From the NCBI GenBank assembly GCA_949592205.1, contig CATIUR010000001.1, forward strand, positions 14,027,501-14,091,500: a stretch of DNA of 64,000 nucleotides, given 5' to 3'. Shown here in pieces: positions 48,648-59,050 of this stretch. The stretch comes from Helichrysum umbraculigerum (Eukaryota > Streptophyta > Magnoliopsida > Asterales > Asteraceae). The translations under genes and the position numbers were made by a program. A model generated the notes under the pieces. That model searched no databases. It was not told the DNA's origin and was given only the letters and a program-made list of their open reading frames with translations. The stretch's first letter is position 1, and each line of letters begins with the position of its first letter.

Positions 48648-50765
48648 ATGGCAACTCAAAGTTCCTCAACTAACGATTTTGTTGGTTCGTCAAATGCGTC
48701 AAATGCACCAACCATTGTTCAAGTCTTTACAACAAAACGTAATCCGGAGATTTGGTGTAACTTTGACAAAGTTTTGTTGTCGGATGGTTCGACTAAAGCA
48801 CATTGTAAACGATGTGGGAGTTTTTTAAAAGCCGACTCCAACTCAACTTTGAGCAAACATACTTTAAAGTATTGTAATGCAAACAAAACTAATCCGGAGG
48901 AGGGTCAAGCAACCATGTCACGGAATGGAGGTATTTTCACATACCAAGCGGATCGTTGTCGAGAAGCATTTGCCGGCTTTGTGATTCAAGAAGCTTTGCC
49001 GTTCAACCACTTCGACAACCCTCGGCTTACTAAGGTTATTCAAAATACTCTTCAACCCCGATATAATCATGTATCACGTCTTACTCTTAGACGTGATGCA
49101 CTTAAATTGTGGAAAAATGCTAAAATTCAACTAATAACCGGTTTTGAAAACTTAACTACAAGTGTATCACTAACAACCGATGTTTGGTCGGCTCCTCATG
49201 GTTTGCCCGGTTCGTACCTTTGTGTTACCGCACATTGGGTTGATCCCTCAACTTGGCAAATGATGAAACGTACCATTGCTTTTGAAGACTTTGAGTATCC
49301 TCACACGGGTCAAAATTTATTTTGCATGTTACGGGATGTAATGAAAATGTTTAAATTAGAACAAAAGGTTTTTTCTATCTCGTTTGATAATGCAAGTAAT
49401 AACACAAACGCCGTTCAAAAATTAATACTAAAATACAACCCACCTTTGAAAGGCATTTTCTACCATAGTAGATGTGTTGCACACATAATTAACTTGGTTG
49501 TGCAAGACGGGTTAGCGGTTCAACAAATAAGTGAAGTAAAAGACGCGTATAAAAACATGTTGCAAGATATATTTTGTAAGGGTAAGGCTAGATACAAACT
49601 TTATATGAAATTGTGTAAGGATACGGAGAACATTTTTTTAACCCCTAATTGGGACATGCCCGTAAGATGGAATTCGACATACAACATGTTTGTATGTGGT
49701 TTACGCCAACGTGAGACTTTACAAGCTTTTCATTTTCAACTTGTCCAAAGGGGTTATGCTATAAACGAATTTCCAAGCGGATCTTGGGATGTTATTGAAA
49801 AGATAACCGAATTGCTCAAACTTTTTAAAACCGCAACTACTTTGTTATCGGGTGTTTATTATCCCACGATTCACTTGGTACTTAAGCAAATTTTTTTAAT
49901 GTGTTCAAAACTAAGCGAATACGAATTTATTGATACTTTATACGCACAAATGGTGGCTCCCATGAAAGAAAAACTAAGAAAATATTTTAAAGAAATGCCA
50001 CCGATAATTAGTTGTGCCGCCGCAATAAACTCATGCTTAAACGTTTCCGGGGTGGAATTGCTTATCGATAACATTTGTAACGATTTGGAATTGAATGACG
50101 AGGACCCATTTTTTTCACAAAATACAAAAAAACATTTTAACAAATGCTTTCAAGATTTATTTACTCATTATTTTCAATTATATGGTTCAACAAATCCTTC
50201 TTCTAGTTCGGCTTCTACAATGTTTGGTTCATCTTCCTCGCGCGATCCAATGCTTAACTTATATAATAGTTTAAGACAAGAAAACCATAAACGGGCAAGG
50301 GGTGAAGGTAATCAAACGAACACTAGTGAATATGGGAGGTATACCGGAACCGATTTTTTAAACACTATACAACCCGATGAATTCGCACAATTTGATATTT
50401 TGGCTTGGTGGAAAGGGAGGGAATCTCAATTTCCCGTTCTAACCATCATGGCCCGAGATTTACTAATCGTCCAAGCTTCTACGGTAGCTTCGGAATCCGC
50501 TTTTTCTCTTAGTGGCAGGGTACTATCTATACGAAGAACAAGACTCACACCGGCCTCATTAGAGATGTGCATTTGCTTGAAGGATCACTTAGACGCCGCG
50601 GAACGTATACAACACATTTCTAGTCTTGAAGGTGAAATGGAATATGAAGGAGATATACACGATATCGAGGTGCAATCGGGTATGGCAATATCACTCTCCG
50701 ATGAAGAAATTGCTCTTGATGAAGCTTCGCGAGAGGCTAACACCGATGAAGATTACGACCTTTGA
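48648..50765 (+). CDS. hAT transposase
   Basis: 705 codons from ATG 48648, without an intron in the frame. The frame is open to an earlier ATG at 48567, but MATQSSS is the more natural start. BED-type zinc finger with C53, C56, H71 and C76. RNase-H-like core: Asp178 (TTDVWSA), Asp247 (SFDNASNN), the CVAHIINLVVQD helix, and Glu616 (ASTVASESAFS). The C-terminal hAT dimerisation region spans about 590-660 (FDILAWWKGRESQFPVL, RRTRLTPASLEMCICL). Acidic tail. Length is normal for Ac-like plant hAT transposases, and no stop or shift was seen. It acts in the nucleus, excising the element and its relatives by binding the ends. A domesticated role is unlikely, because ends and target duplication are intact. 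Confidence 0.92.
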   Translation: MATQSSSTNDFVGSSNASNAPTIVQVFTTKRNPEIWCNFDKVLLSDGSTKAHCKRCGSFLKADSNSTLSKHTLKYCNANKTNPEEGQATMSRNGGIFTYQADRCREAFAGFVIQEALPFNHFDNPRLTKVIQNTLQPRYNHVSRLTLRRDALKLWKNAKIQLITGFENLTTSVSLTTDVWSAPHGLPGSYLCVTAHWVDPSTWQMMKRTIAFEDFEYPHTGQNLFCMLRDVMKMFKLEQKVFSISFDNASNNTNAVQKLILKYNPPLKGIFYHSRCVAHIINLVVQDGLAVQQISEVKDAYKNMLQDIFCKGKARYKLYMKLCKDTENIFLTPNWDMPVRWNSTYNMFVCGLRQRETLQAFHFQLVQRGYAINEFPSGSWDVIEKITELLKLFKTATTLLSGVYYPTIHLVLKQIFLMCSKLSEYEFIDTLYAQMVAPMKEKLRKYFKEMPPIISCAAAINSCLNVSGVELLIDNICNDLELNDEDPFFSQNTKKHFNKCFQDLFTHYFQLYGSTNPSSSSASTMFGSSSSRDPMLNLYNSLRQENHKRARGEGNQTNTSEYGRYTGTDFLNTIQPDEFAQFDILAWWKGRESQFPVLTIMARDLLIVQASTVASESAFSLSGRVLSIRRTRLTPASLEMCICLKDHLDAAERIQHISSLEGEMEYEGDIHDIEVQSGMAISLSDEEIALDEASREANTDEDYDL

Positions 50766-51598
50766 ACAATGAAGACTATGCATTTGAAGATGTTAGAAGA
50801 CTTGAAGATTAATAAAACCTGAAGATTTTGTGAAATAATTGTGTATATGTTTTATGAAGATTATGCAATGATCAAGTGTTGTTGTTATGGTCAAAGTGTT
50901 GTTGTTATGGTAAACGGGTCAAAAGGTGTCCAAATGGTTCATGTTATGGTCAATTGCTTTAGGTGTTAAATGTATGTTAAAATGTGTTGGTAAAAAATGA
51001 AATTCTGAATGTGAGTCGTTTGTGATTTGGTATGGTCACCAAAAGTGTCCGAAATGACCAAAAATTGGTCACACGTCCGAATTTTTCGTTAACGTGAAAT
51101 TTGAAAAAGTGTAAAAATGGAAAGTTTTATTTTGTTATAGTGGAGGTGTCTGCAAAATTTCAGCTTCTAAGTATTTTCGAGTCAAAATTTATGCGCGTCG
51201 GAATTTCGCTTCTACAAATTCTGCCTACCAAACATTACCCGGTGCGTACAAGTAGTACCCGCCGGGTACAAAGGTTAATTTCATAACAGAATTTAGCTAG
51301 CCTTGAGTACCCGCTGCGTACTAGTAGTACCCGCCGGGTACTATGTATTTACCCGTTCATATTCATTCCGGGTAGTTCATATTATTCCGGGTACAAAACA
51401 TTATTACCCGCCGGGTATAAGTTGTACCCGCCGGGTATTCTCGCTTTTCTGGTTATTCCTGGAGCCGACCCACGCTTTCCACACAACTACACTAACCTAT
51501 TTTCTCTCCAAAAAACGGCAGCAACACCACCAAACCCCTCACTTAACCATTTTTGAAGCAAAAACTCACGAATTAAACCGGCAAAACTCTTCTACAAC
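50766..51598 (+). promoter_or_regulatory. Intergenic region with GTACCCGCCGGGTAC palindromes
   Basis: Non-coding stretch between the two hAT genes. 51236-51440 has about six palindromes of the GTACCCGCCGGGTAC type plus half-sites (TTCCGGGTA). Similar motifs stand in the right subterminal zone (53745-53900), so the second gene is bracketed by them. It presumably contains the terminator of the transposase gene and the promoter of the second gene. No clear TATA box. Confidence 0.6.
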
Positions 51599-53532
51599 AT
51601 GTTTAAGGTATGATTATCAACTTTTTAATTCAAAACACTTAGTTTTCATGGATTGATTGAAGTTTGAGATTTAGGTTTTCTTGAAATTGAATGTGGGGAA
51701 GTTTTAGTTGTTTTTAATTATGATTATATTGTGAGTTATATGTACTCTCACCTTCTTATTTCGTGAATTCGTGTTTAAGTCACATATGATTATCCAAAAT
51801 ATGAATTTAGGGTTCTTATAGCAAAATTTGGGGAAAATTAATTCTGTTAAATGATATGCTTAGAATTGTATTCCATTTACATAATACTCACGATTATAAT
51901 GCTCACTTGAATCACATTATGTGTTTAATTGCTTAATTCAAGTTTAGCTTGATATTAGGGCATTTGTGAAAGAGGATGAGTTTGAGCTTTGTAAATAAAA
52001 TGTGAGAATAATTGTGCAATTACCTTAGGTCATGGATGAATTGGTCAAGGCAATTCTCTCATTTTAGTTGTGTTTTGCAGGGAAGAAGAAAGAAACAAAA
52101 AGGCAGCACCTCTGGTACTGCTAACGATGAAGAGGGTGACCGCCTTCAGCCGATGAGCATTGATGCTCAACTTATTCCCGAGACAATTCACCCTTGGCTT
52201 AGATTTAGTAACAGGTTAACAAAGTACAATATATACTGTCAGAAACTGAACTTATTGAGGGTGAAAGAATGTGATTTATCTCGGGTGGTCGATTGGGAAC
52301 CACTAGAACAAGCAGGGGTAGCCGCTGGAATTAAGGAATTGATTAGGCAACGTTATTTCGTGGATCACATACCATTCGAATATGAAGAATGGGAAGGCAT
52401 ATTCAAGATTAATGAGCAGGTATACAAAGAGCTATGCGTGGAATTCCACAGCACATATGAAATGAAAGAGGATGTTGAGTCGGCGACTGATAAAAATTTC
52501 ATGACTTTCCGACTGGGAGGTCAACCAAGGAAAATGAGTATGGTGGAACTTGCTGCCTGTTTGGGCATTTATTCTCGAGAGCAGCTGGATGCAACTAATT
52601 TTGAGGATTATTTGATGGCTAGTGAGATGATCGAGACGGAGTTTTTTCCCAAGGATGTATGGCACGAATTTTCACAAATACCTTACGCTAGAGGTGGAAA
52701 TTCATACAAAGATATAGAGGACATGCAGTTGCGGGTTATCCAACGATGTCTTGCGCATACCATTTCTCATAGAAGGGAGAACACAGAGAGAGTCGGTTTC
52801 GCCGACTTATGATATATGAGGAAGTTTGTAGCGGAGGAGAATATCAATGTTCCATACGCTGTTGCCTGGTATTTACATCATAATGCTAGCGGGATTAGAG
52901 GGGCATCCCCTATCTGTGGGGGACAATTTGTGACTAGGATTGCCAAGTCCTTCAACATCAGTTTTGACAATTTAGAGCGAGTGACGACTAGGCCAAAAAC
53001 AGTAGGGCTAGTTCAGTTTCAGGGGGCACAGGCTGTCTCAGTTGTCAATAACCGGTTCGTGCCCTACCAGGAACCACCACCAGAGGAGCAAGCGGCTCAA
53101 CCACCGAGAAGAAGAAGAAGACAACAGCAGGTGGAACAAGAACAACATCAACAGGAAGAAGCTGCATATGAGCAGGGAGGTTTCCAGCAGCAAGGCGCAG
53201 CACTGCCATCCATGCTGGATGTTATGCATGGTATTCAGGGCCTTCAGGTTAGCCATGATAATTTTTCCCAGGAAGTCAGGTACGAGCATGGAGCACAGCG
53301 TTACCACAACGCTTGGTCGGCACACAACACACAAAGACTTTCTGAAGTGGTGCCCAACTACCGACCTACAGCCTACCACTACCCACCCATGTGGGGTCAG
53401 TCTGGAGCAAGCTATCCACCACCGGTTTATGACGAGGGTGCCGCCTTGGCAGAGCTGCAGGAAGAGTATCGAAGGCAGCAGGAGAGAGAGCAAGAGGAGC
53501 GTGGATTCCCCTATGACTATTCCCCATTTTGA
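51599..53532 (+). pseudogene. Second hAT gene, plant transposon-protein domain
   Basis: Spliced model: exon 1 51599-51607 (ATG TTT AAG, donor GTATGA); intron 51608-52080 (473 bp, ends TGTTTTGCAG); exon 2 52081-53532. The frame is consistent across the junction and begins MFKGRRKKQKGS, a basic start. The central ~250 residues have KMSMVELAACLGIY, a LAHTISHR segment, and ASPICGGQFVTRIAKSFNIS, hallmarks of the domain annotated in plants as putative plant transposon protein (PF20167-like, from memory). The tail is Arg/Gln-rich. One in-frame TGA (52810-52812, codon 247 of about 486) falls inside the domain; both sides are otherwise open. Broken, or read through. DNA- or protein-binding helper role is only a guess. 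Confidence 0.7.
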
Positions 53533-54103
53533 GTGCTTGCGTGCCTCGTATGATTAGACACTTTTCTTGACAATTTGATTACGGTTTATTTAAGTACTTT
53601 TAATTTTATGTTTGGTTATTTTGGAATGCTTGACTGTGGATGGCCTTTGGGTACATTTTTGTAGAACGACATCCATAAACACTTTTCTATTTGAAATTAG
53701 GTGAAATTACAGCGGGAAATGGTTAGTTATGCTGGATCAAGCCTTTAGTACCCGGCCTGTACTTTTGTACCCGGCGGGTACTGTTTGGAAAATGAGGACA
53801 GAAGTGGATCAAGCCAAAGTACCCGGCGGGAACAATAGATACCCGGCGGGAACACAGTCTACCCGGCTGGAACCATATATACCCGGCGGGTACACCGTAC
53901 CCGGTTTGGAACCGGGTATTAGACCCGAACCGGTTCCTACCCGTTACCAACCGGTTAGGATAGGGTTGGGTTTTCCCCCACCCAAAACCGGGTCGGTTCC
54001 GGGTCGGGTTGACCAAAAACCGGTTTTTTGACTTTGACCAATACCCGGTTCGGGTATTCGGGTCGGGTCGGGTATTCAAAAAACCCGGTTTTGTTCACCT
54101 CTA
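53533..54103. repeat. Right subterminal repeat zone of the hAT
   Basis: After 200 bp of 3' flank, 53740-54090 carries at least twenty CCCGG/ACCGG motifs in both orientations, including TACCCGGCGGGTA-type palindromes, ending in the inverted terminal repeat. The frames through it are repeat artefacts. Confidence 0.85.
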
Positions 54104-54229
54104 GAGAAGAGCTCCAAACAGTGGGCCAGACCTAATTGAATTGGAAGAAAATAATTTTATCAAATGTAGGTTTAGAAATCGGGCCTCATACATTGATTTG
54201 CACAATTGAATTGATATGATGGGTGAGGT

Positions 54230-54576
54230 TAGGCATGAACAAAACCGGGTTTTCATCCGACCCGACCCGACCCAAAAATCGAACCGGATTTTGGTCAAAA
54301 AGTCAAAAACCGGGTTGGACCCAACCCGAACCGGGTTTTTTCGAGTTTTTGACCGGGTATTTGACCGGGTTTCGGGTTTTTGACCGGGTTTTCAACCCGA
54401 CCCTATTTCAACCCGGGTCCAACCCGATTTCGAATTCTAATGACCCTACCCGGGTACGTACCCGCCGGATATTCAAAAAACCCGAACCGGGTAGGGTCAA
54501 ACCGGGTTTGTCCGGGTCGGGTTTTCGGGTTTGAAACCGGGATGGGTTTAATACCCGGTTTTTTTGTTCAAGCCTA
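54230..54576. mobile_element. hAT MITE related to the neighbouring hAT
   Basis: 347 bp. Ends TAGGCATGAACAAAACC and, inverted, TAGGCTTGAACAAAAAA. A perfect 8-bp TSD GGTGAGGT lies at 54222-54229 and 54577-54584. Interior almost wholly ACCGGG/CCCGAC motifs. The GAACAAAA terminal core matches the 5898-bp hAT 120 bp away, so it is a likely substrate of the same transposase family. Confidence 0.9.
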
Positions 54577-54599
54577 GGTGAGGTTATGAGAATGAGATT

Positions 54600-54970
54600 T
54601 TTTTATAAGAATGGAAGATCCAACCAACTTTTTTTCACAAAATTTACTTTCCTTATGTTTTTTAAATTTAAATATTTTACAAATGATAAGTTGAATAATC
54701 ATAAAAATTGAACTATAAAAATCAGCATTTTTTTTCTATGCTGATTTTTATAATTGGTTAATTCTGCGTTGCCGCTGGTTGAATAGAGTAAATGTTAAAT
54801 TATATACTATAACAATGATACTACAAAACTAAAAAATTAAACAAATATATATAACTTAAATAAAATACAACTACAAAAACTAACTATCCAAGACAAATAT
54901 ATATAAGTGAAAATACAAATAACCAAAACACTTTAGAATTGTCCGCGTTGCCGCGGGTCTTGTATCTAGT
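54600..54970 (+). mobile_element. Helitron-like 3' end
   Basis: The hairpin CCGCG-TTGC-CGCGG (54943-54956) is followed after ten bases by terminal CTAGT (54966-54970), with T next, as in plant Helitrons (hairpin, CTRR, insertion at AT). A degenerate version of the same hairpin occurs at about 54764-54777. The 5' end was not identified, so the left coordinate is arbitrary. Non-autonomous; no helicase. Confidence 0.55.
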
Positions 54971-55747
54971 TAATAATAAACCAAATGACTGAACAATTAA
55001 AATAAGGGTGAGTTAGTCATTTCACTCAATCAGGGACTAGACGCGCAACAAATTTTATGCTTTTGGACTAGGAGTGCAAAAAGTAAAGTATAGGGATTAT
55101 GTGTGTTACTGTGTGTAAACCACAAGGACCAACCATGCAACTAACTCTAAATTATATGTACTGCGTACTGTGGCTAGTAAGTGGTAAGTATTCTTGAGCT
55201 GAAACATAAAGAAGAAATTAAATGACTTTCCTTCACTATTTATCTTCATTTCCTTTTTTCCATTGAAGACTTTACTAAGATATTATATTTATTGGCTATT
55301 GACTTTCCATCACTTTCCAATACTTTCCTTTTCTTTCCTTTTAATGCCTTGAAAAAACTAAAAACCGTAATAACACATGTCGAACACTCATCTTCTTTAT
55401 CTATTAAAAGAGAGCCAATATTAGTTAATCTTCCCTTTAATTATCCCTCAAAACATAATCCTCACCTCTCATTAGATTAGCCCACTAAATTATAGCCCTT
55501 GATCTTCATTAGCCAGATGATTAATTAATCTCAAAAAATTAGGACTCATTTTTTCCAGAATTACCCTCATATGTCACGTACCTATTCCTTCCCCTTCCTT
55601 TCAAAATCCATATAAAATACACATAATTCAGTCTTATATCATATGATGTTCCTAACATCCTTGATTTGATTGATTGATTTATACTCAACGGTTGTCTTTC
55701 AAGATCACATGTATTCAAATCGTTGGATTATCATCTACGATTCTGTG
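54971..55747. other. Unassigned AT-rich DNA left of the Gypsy
   Basis: Includes a GAGTTAGT ... ACTAACTC inverted pair (about 54999-55149) without a target duplication, and otherwise nothing recognised. It is the left flank of the Gypsy element. Confidence 0.5.
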
Positions 55748-58217
55748 TGTAACAACCGCCAAATTAGGACTAGTAATTAGTGCCTAATCCTCTGTAAATA
55801 CATGTAATTAGTTCTGTGTTAGGCTAATTAATGTAACAAATTATATATTGGTGAATATATAGGATTATGCGATATGATTAAATCGTACGCAATTTAAATC
55901 GAATGTAATTCGATTCAAACATTACGGACATTGGTGAAACATTTTGTTTAATAACGCGATCATTTTTCAAATATTGTTTTGAATACATTTCAAGTAGGTA
56001 ATGTATTGTACAAATAAACGTCAACACAATTAAAATATTAAACGCACAATTTAAATTCGAATATAAACAAACTGTTAAAGATTTGACAAAATGATGTTAT
56101 TAAATTATCTAACAAAGATTAGTATTTTTAAATGAATAATTACGCGAAAAATAAATATTTAACGCTTAAACAACGGAGAAAACGAACGCCGCACGGGACA
56201 CGGAGACGGAGGCTGAAAATGGGAGGTTAAACCTCCCACCTCCTTTCTTTTTCCTCATTTTCTCCATCTCTTTCTCTTTCTTCTCTTTCTTTTCTCTCAA
56301 TTAACAAAACCACCACCACCTTACAAAATCACAAAATAACATCACGAAACGACGCCGAATCATACCACTCCTTTGGAATAAAAGAACCACCGCGTTACGA
56401 TCTACAACTTCATCTTTCCGGATTTTCATTTCGCCATTTCGTAAGTTTCCGACAAAACCCGAAACTCTCCGTTTTTACTCATTTTTACGTTTTTTATAGT
56501 TTATATATGCTTAAAATGTCTAAAAATGGGTTGGGTAAAAGATTTGGACCAAACGGAAGCTTTCCGACCGATTTTCCGGCCACCAACCTCCGATCAGACC
56601 GTGACGTCGCAGAGACGCTGGGCTCTCTGCGACGTAGTCAAAAACGTCGCAATAACCTCACAACGTCGCATATAGCGACGTCATCCCCAACGTCGCATTG
56701 ACTTGCGAACGTCACACTAGCGACGCAGCCCATTACGTCGCATTAACTTGCGGATGTCGCACGTAGCGACGTAGACTTTAACGTCGCAAACCGAACTAGC
56801 GTCGAACTTAGCGACGCAACACCCTACGTCGCATTGAATTGCGAAGGCCACATAATGCGCCGCACACGCCCACGTCGCACCTTACGTCGCTTGCGACGTC
56901 GCACCCAACGTCGCATAAAACAGAACCCTGAAAACTCAGATTTTTACTAAGTGTCGGAACCAGAATTTTACCACCTAATTTCACTCCAAACCCAGCTCGA
57001 CCCCGCCAGGGGCTGCTGCCCCCGGACCCCCGTACTTAGATTCCATAAGCACATTTCTCACCAAGTGTCAAACTTGTACAATTTCAAATACTTATACAAT
57101 ACGAATTATCGAACATAATAGAACATACTTTTCAAGTGCAATCACTCTAAATCGCGTTATAAGTGATAAAACTTTAATCATAACGAATCACCAACGGGCC
57201 GAACACTTTATTACAAACGATAACGAACCCACATTTGGACAACGGGTTGTATGGACAACTAGCCTAGATGGTCTTGCGAGACATCTACTTACTTAACCTT
57301 ACATGTTTAGGCATTTAAAGGTTACGGTTTCGAAGAACCTACACGCTACTTACAGTTTTTCAACTGCTTACTACTAGGCTCAGGTGAGTCTTACAGCCCC
57401 ATTTTTACTGTTTTACATACGGGGTGAGATACATTGCTTACTTTTCTTGAACACAAGTACTAAACTGCTTACTATACCAAACGGAATTGCATGAGTTATT
57501 TACTACTTACAGAAGTCTCTCCATCATATATCGTTAATTATGGACTTAAGCGCGAACACTAGTTAATGGATCCATTAGGGAAATGACCCTCCCCACCCGG
57601 GGCAGTAGCGCTGCCACGTACTGATTTACACGTAGAAACGGGTGACTACTTATTCGTTACTTATGCTTGCTCAATTACGAGCATGTCACGGGAGCAACTG
57701 ATTATTTACGGGTTAAGCTTCGATTATGAGCCTCATGGCAACGGTATAACTTAATTACTTTACTTTTGCTGGATTTGCAAATACTTGATATACGCCTGCG
57801 GGCACTACTGATGAAATCTTGTGTTCAAACTGATTATTTACTGATAAACCTGTGAGATTCACCAACCTTTTGGTTGACCATTTTTAGCATGTATTCTCAG
57901 GTACACTTACGGAGTAGGATCACTCCAGGATCACTAGCTAGAGTCGCATGATTTCCAAACTGCATTTAACGGAGATTCTTTGGCATTATCTTTTGTAGCT
58001 ATGGTTATGTAATAGAATCTCCCGCCACATACGCGGACTCTAGGCTTACATATTTTTGTAAAGAAAACTATATGTTTTCAAACGATTAATTTATGGAATG
58101 TAACTATTTTACAAAACGTCTCATTTAGAAGTCGTTTGCTGTATATCTTGTGCTTTGTATATTGATTAGTAACACCCAAATATGCTTCCCCAAATCACTA
58201 AATTTGGGGGTGTTATA
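55748..58217 (+). mobile_element. Tekay-like Gypsy 5' LTR, 2470 bp
   Basis: Starts TGTAACAACC and ends GGTGTTATA (terminal CA changed to TA), three bases before the primer-binding site. Layout matches the minus-strand LTR at 12877: CT-rich tract (56230-56310), then a CpG-rich array (56595-56935), then a long tail. The partial 3' LTR at 62622 aligns with 56588-57966 without gaps and with about ten differences. Confidence 0.9.
56595..56935. repeat. ACGTCGC / GCGACGT array, 5' LTR
   Basis: About twenty ACGTCGC or GCGACGT heptamers in both orientations, many as facing pairs (for example ACGTCGCATATAGCGACGT). A few are changed to ACGTCAC or GCGACGC. Located about 0.85-1.2 kb into the LTR. Confidence 0.9.
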
Positions 58218-58220
58218 GAT

Positions 58221-58232
58221 TGGTATCAGAGC
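58221..58232 (+). other. Primer-binding site, tRNA-iMet
   Basis: TGGTATCAGAGC, three bases after the LTR. The sequence that follows is shared with the minus-strand relative (12862 leftward). Confidence 0.92.
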
Positions 58233-58537
58233 CTAAGGTTATAGTGAACTAGGTTGCATTTAGTGGGCCTAGACTATGACCATTAGGCAGTATTTCCTTA
58301 CTAGGCATGATTGGTTCAGGAATTTCATCATACGACTTTAATTTAACATAGCCTGATCAACTATGTACAATTAAGGAAAGATGATGTGAGGTCTGAAATG
58401 GTTATGTTGAACAGGAATGCGTTAGTTGACTCTGACCACGAGAGAACCAGACCATTACTTGATACGTGCTAGACACTAGGCTGGATATTATATACTTATA
58501 TATATTAGCCTCATCTTACTTACACTCTGCCTCAGGA

Positions 58538-59050
58538 ATGGCAAACACATCACCCAATTCATCACGCTCTCATCCGCAAGGATCTCGAAACCCGCGAATA
58601 GCCAGGAGGATCACTAGGTCACCTCGAAGCAACCCCTATCCTGGTCATAACTCTCAGGACTCGGCACATCTCACGGTGCCAGTGTTGGCTACCCAACTCC
58701 GCCGTCAGGAGCAAAGGCTTGAAAATCTCGAACGGGAACAACACCGAATGATCTACCTGCTTCGCCAAGCTCTTGATCACATATCCCAACTCCAGCAAGA
58801 ACAAGAGGACACAAACCTCTCTGTAAGCATAATTCAGGATTCAATGACCGCTGAATTAGGCGCGGGTGAACTCGTAAGAAACCGACTAGAGGAGTGTGAA
58901 CAGCGTTCACAGGAGACTGAGGACCACTCTCGAGCACTAGTACAGCGACTAGCCTTGGTCGAAGACAACGCCAGACAAGCCAACAGACTAGCAGAAACCG
59001 TGGACCGCCTTGTCGCGCTGATGGAGCAGATTAATCTGCATCAAGATTAG
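58538..59050 (+). CDS. Gypsy accessory ORF, coiled-coil protein
   Basis: 170 codons from ATG 58538 (MANTSPNSSRSHPQGS). An upstream in-frame ATG at 58466 exists but lies in leader-like sequence. The first ~45 residues are Ser/Pro/Arg-rich and basic. From about 55 to the end the protein is charged with regular Leu spacing (QLRRQEQRLENLEREQH, then LVQRLALVEDNARQANRLAE), a long probable coiled coil. No zinc finger or catalytic motif. It lies between the primer-binding site and gag, and is missing from the related minus-strand element. The frame is intact. Function unknown; an assembly or RNA-binding partner of Gag is conceivable. Confidence 0.6.
   Translation: MANTSPNSSRSHPQGSRNPRIARRITRSPRSNPYPGHNSQDSAHLTVPVLATQLRRQEQRLENLEREQHRMIYLLRQALDHISQLQQEQEDTNLSVSIIQDSMTAELGAGELVRNRLEECEQRSQETEDHSRALVQRLALVEDNARQANRLAETVDRLVALMEQINLHQD

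Larger units (their letters stand above)
48206..54103 (+). mobile_element. Complete hAT transposon, 5898 bp, two genes
   Basis: Inverted ends TAGTCGTGAACAAAA (left) and, inverted, TAGAGGTGAACAAAA (right). A perfect 8-bp TSD GAGAAGAG lies at 48198-48205 and 54104-54111. Subterminal zones (48220-48430 and 53740-54090) are crowded with CCGGGT/ACCGG motifs, presumed transposase-binding sites. It carries an intact transposase frame and, downstream in the same direction, a spliced second gene with one stop. An element with sound ends, target duplication and an open transposase could be recently active; that part is inference. Confidence 0.93.

Noticed and set aside
48211..48673. Short frames in the left hAT end (also 53723-54079 and 54223-54577)
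   Set aside because: Products of reading CCGGGT-type repeats; no domain and present in several frames.
53038..53493. 151-aa minus-strand frame and 171-aa alternative plus frame
   Set aside because: Shadows of the Gln-rich tail of the second hAT gene.
54999..55149. Small MITE bounded by GAGTTAGT and ACTAACTC
   Set aside because: Inverted ends are short and no target duplication is seen.
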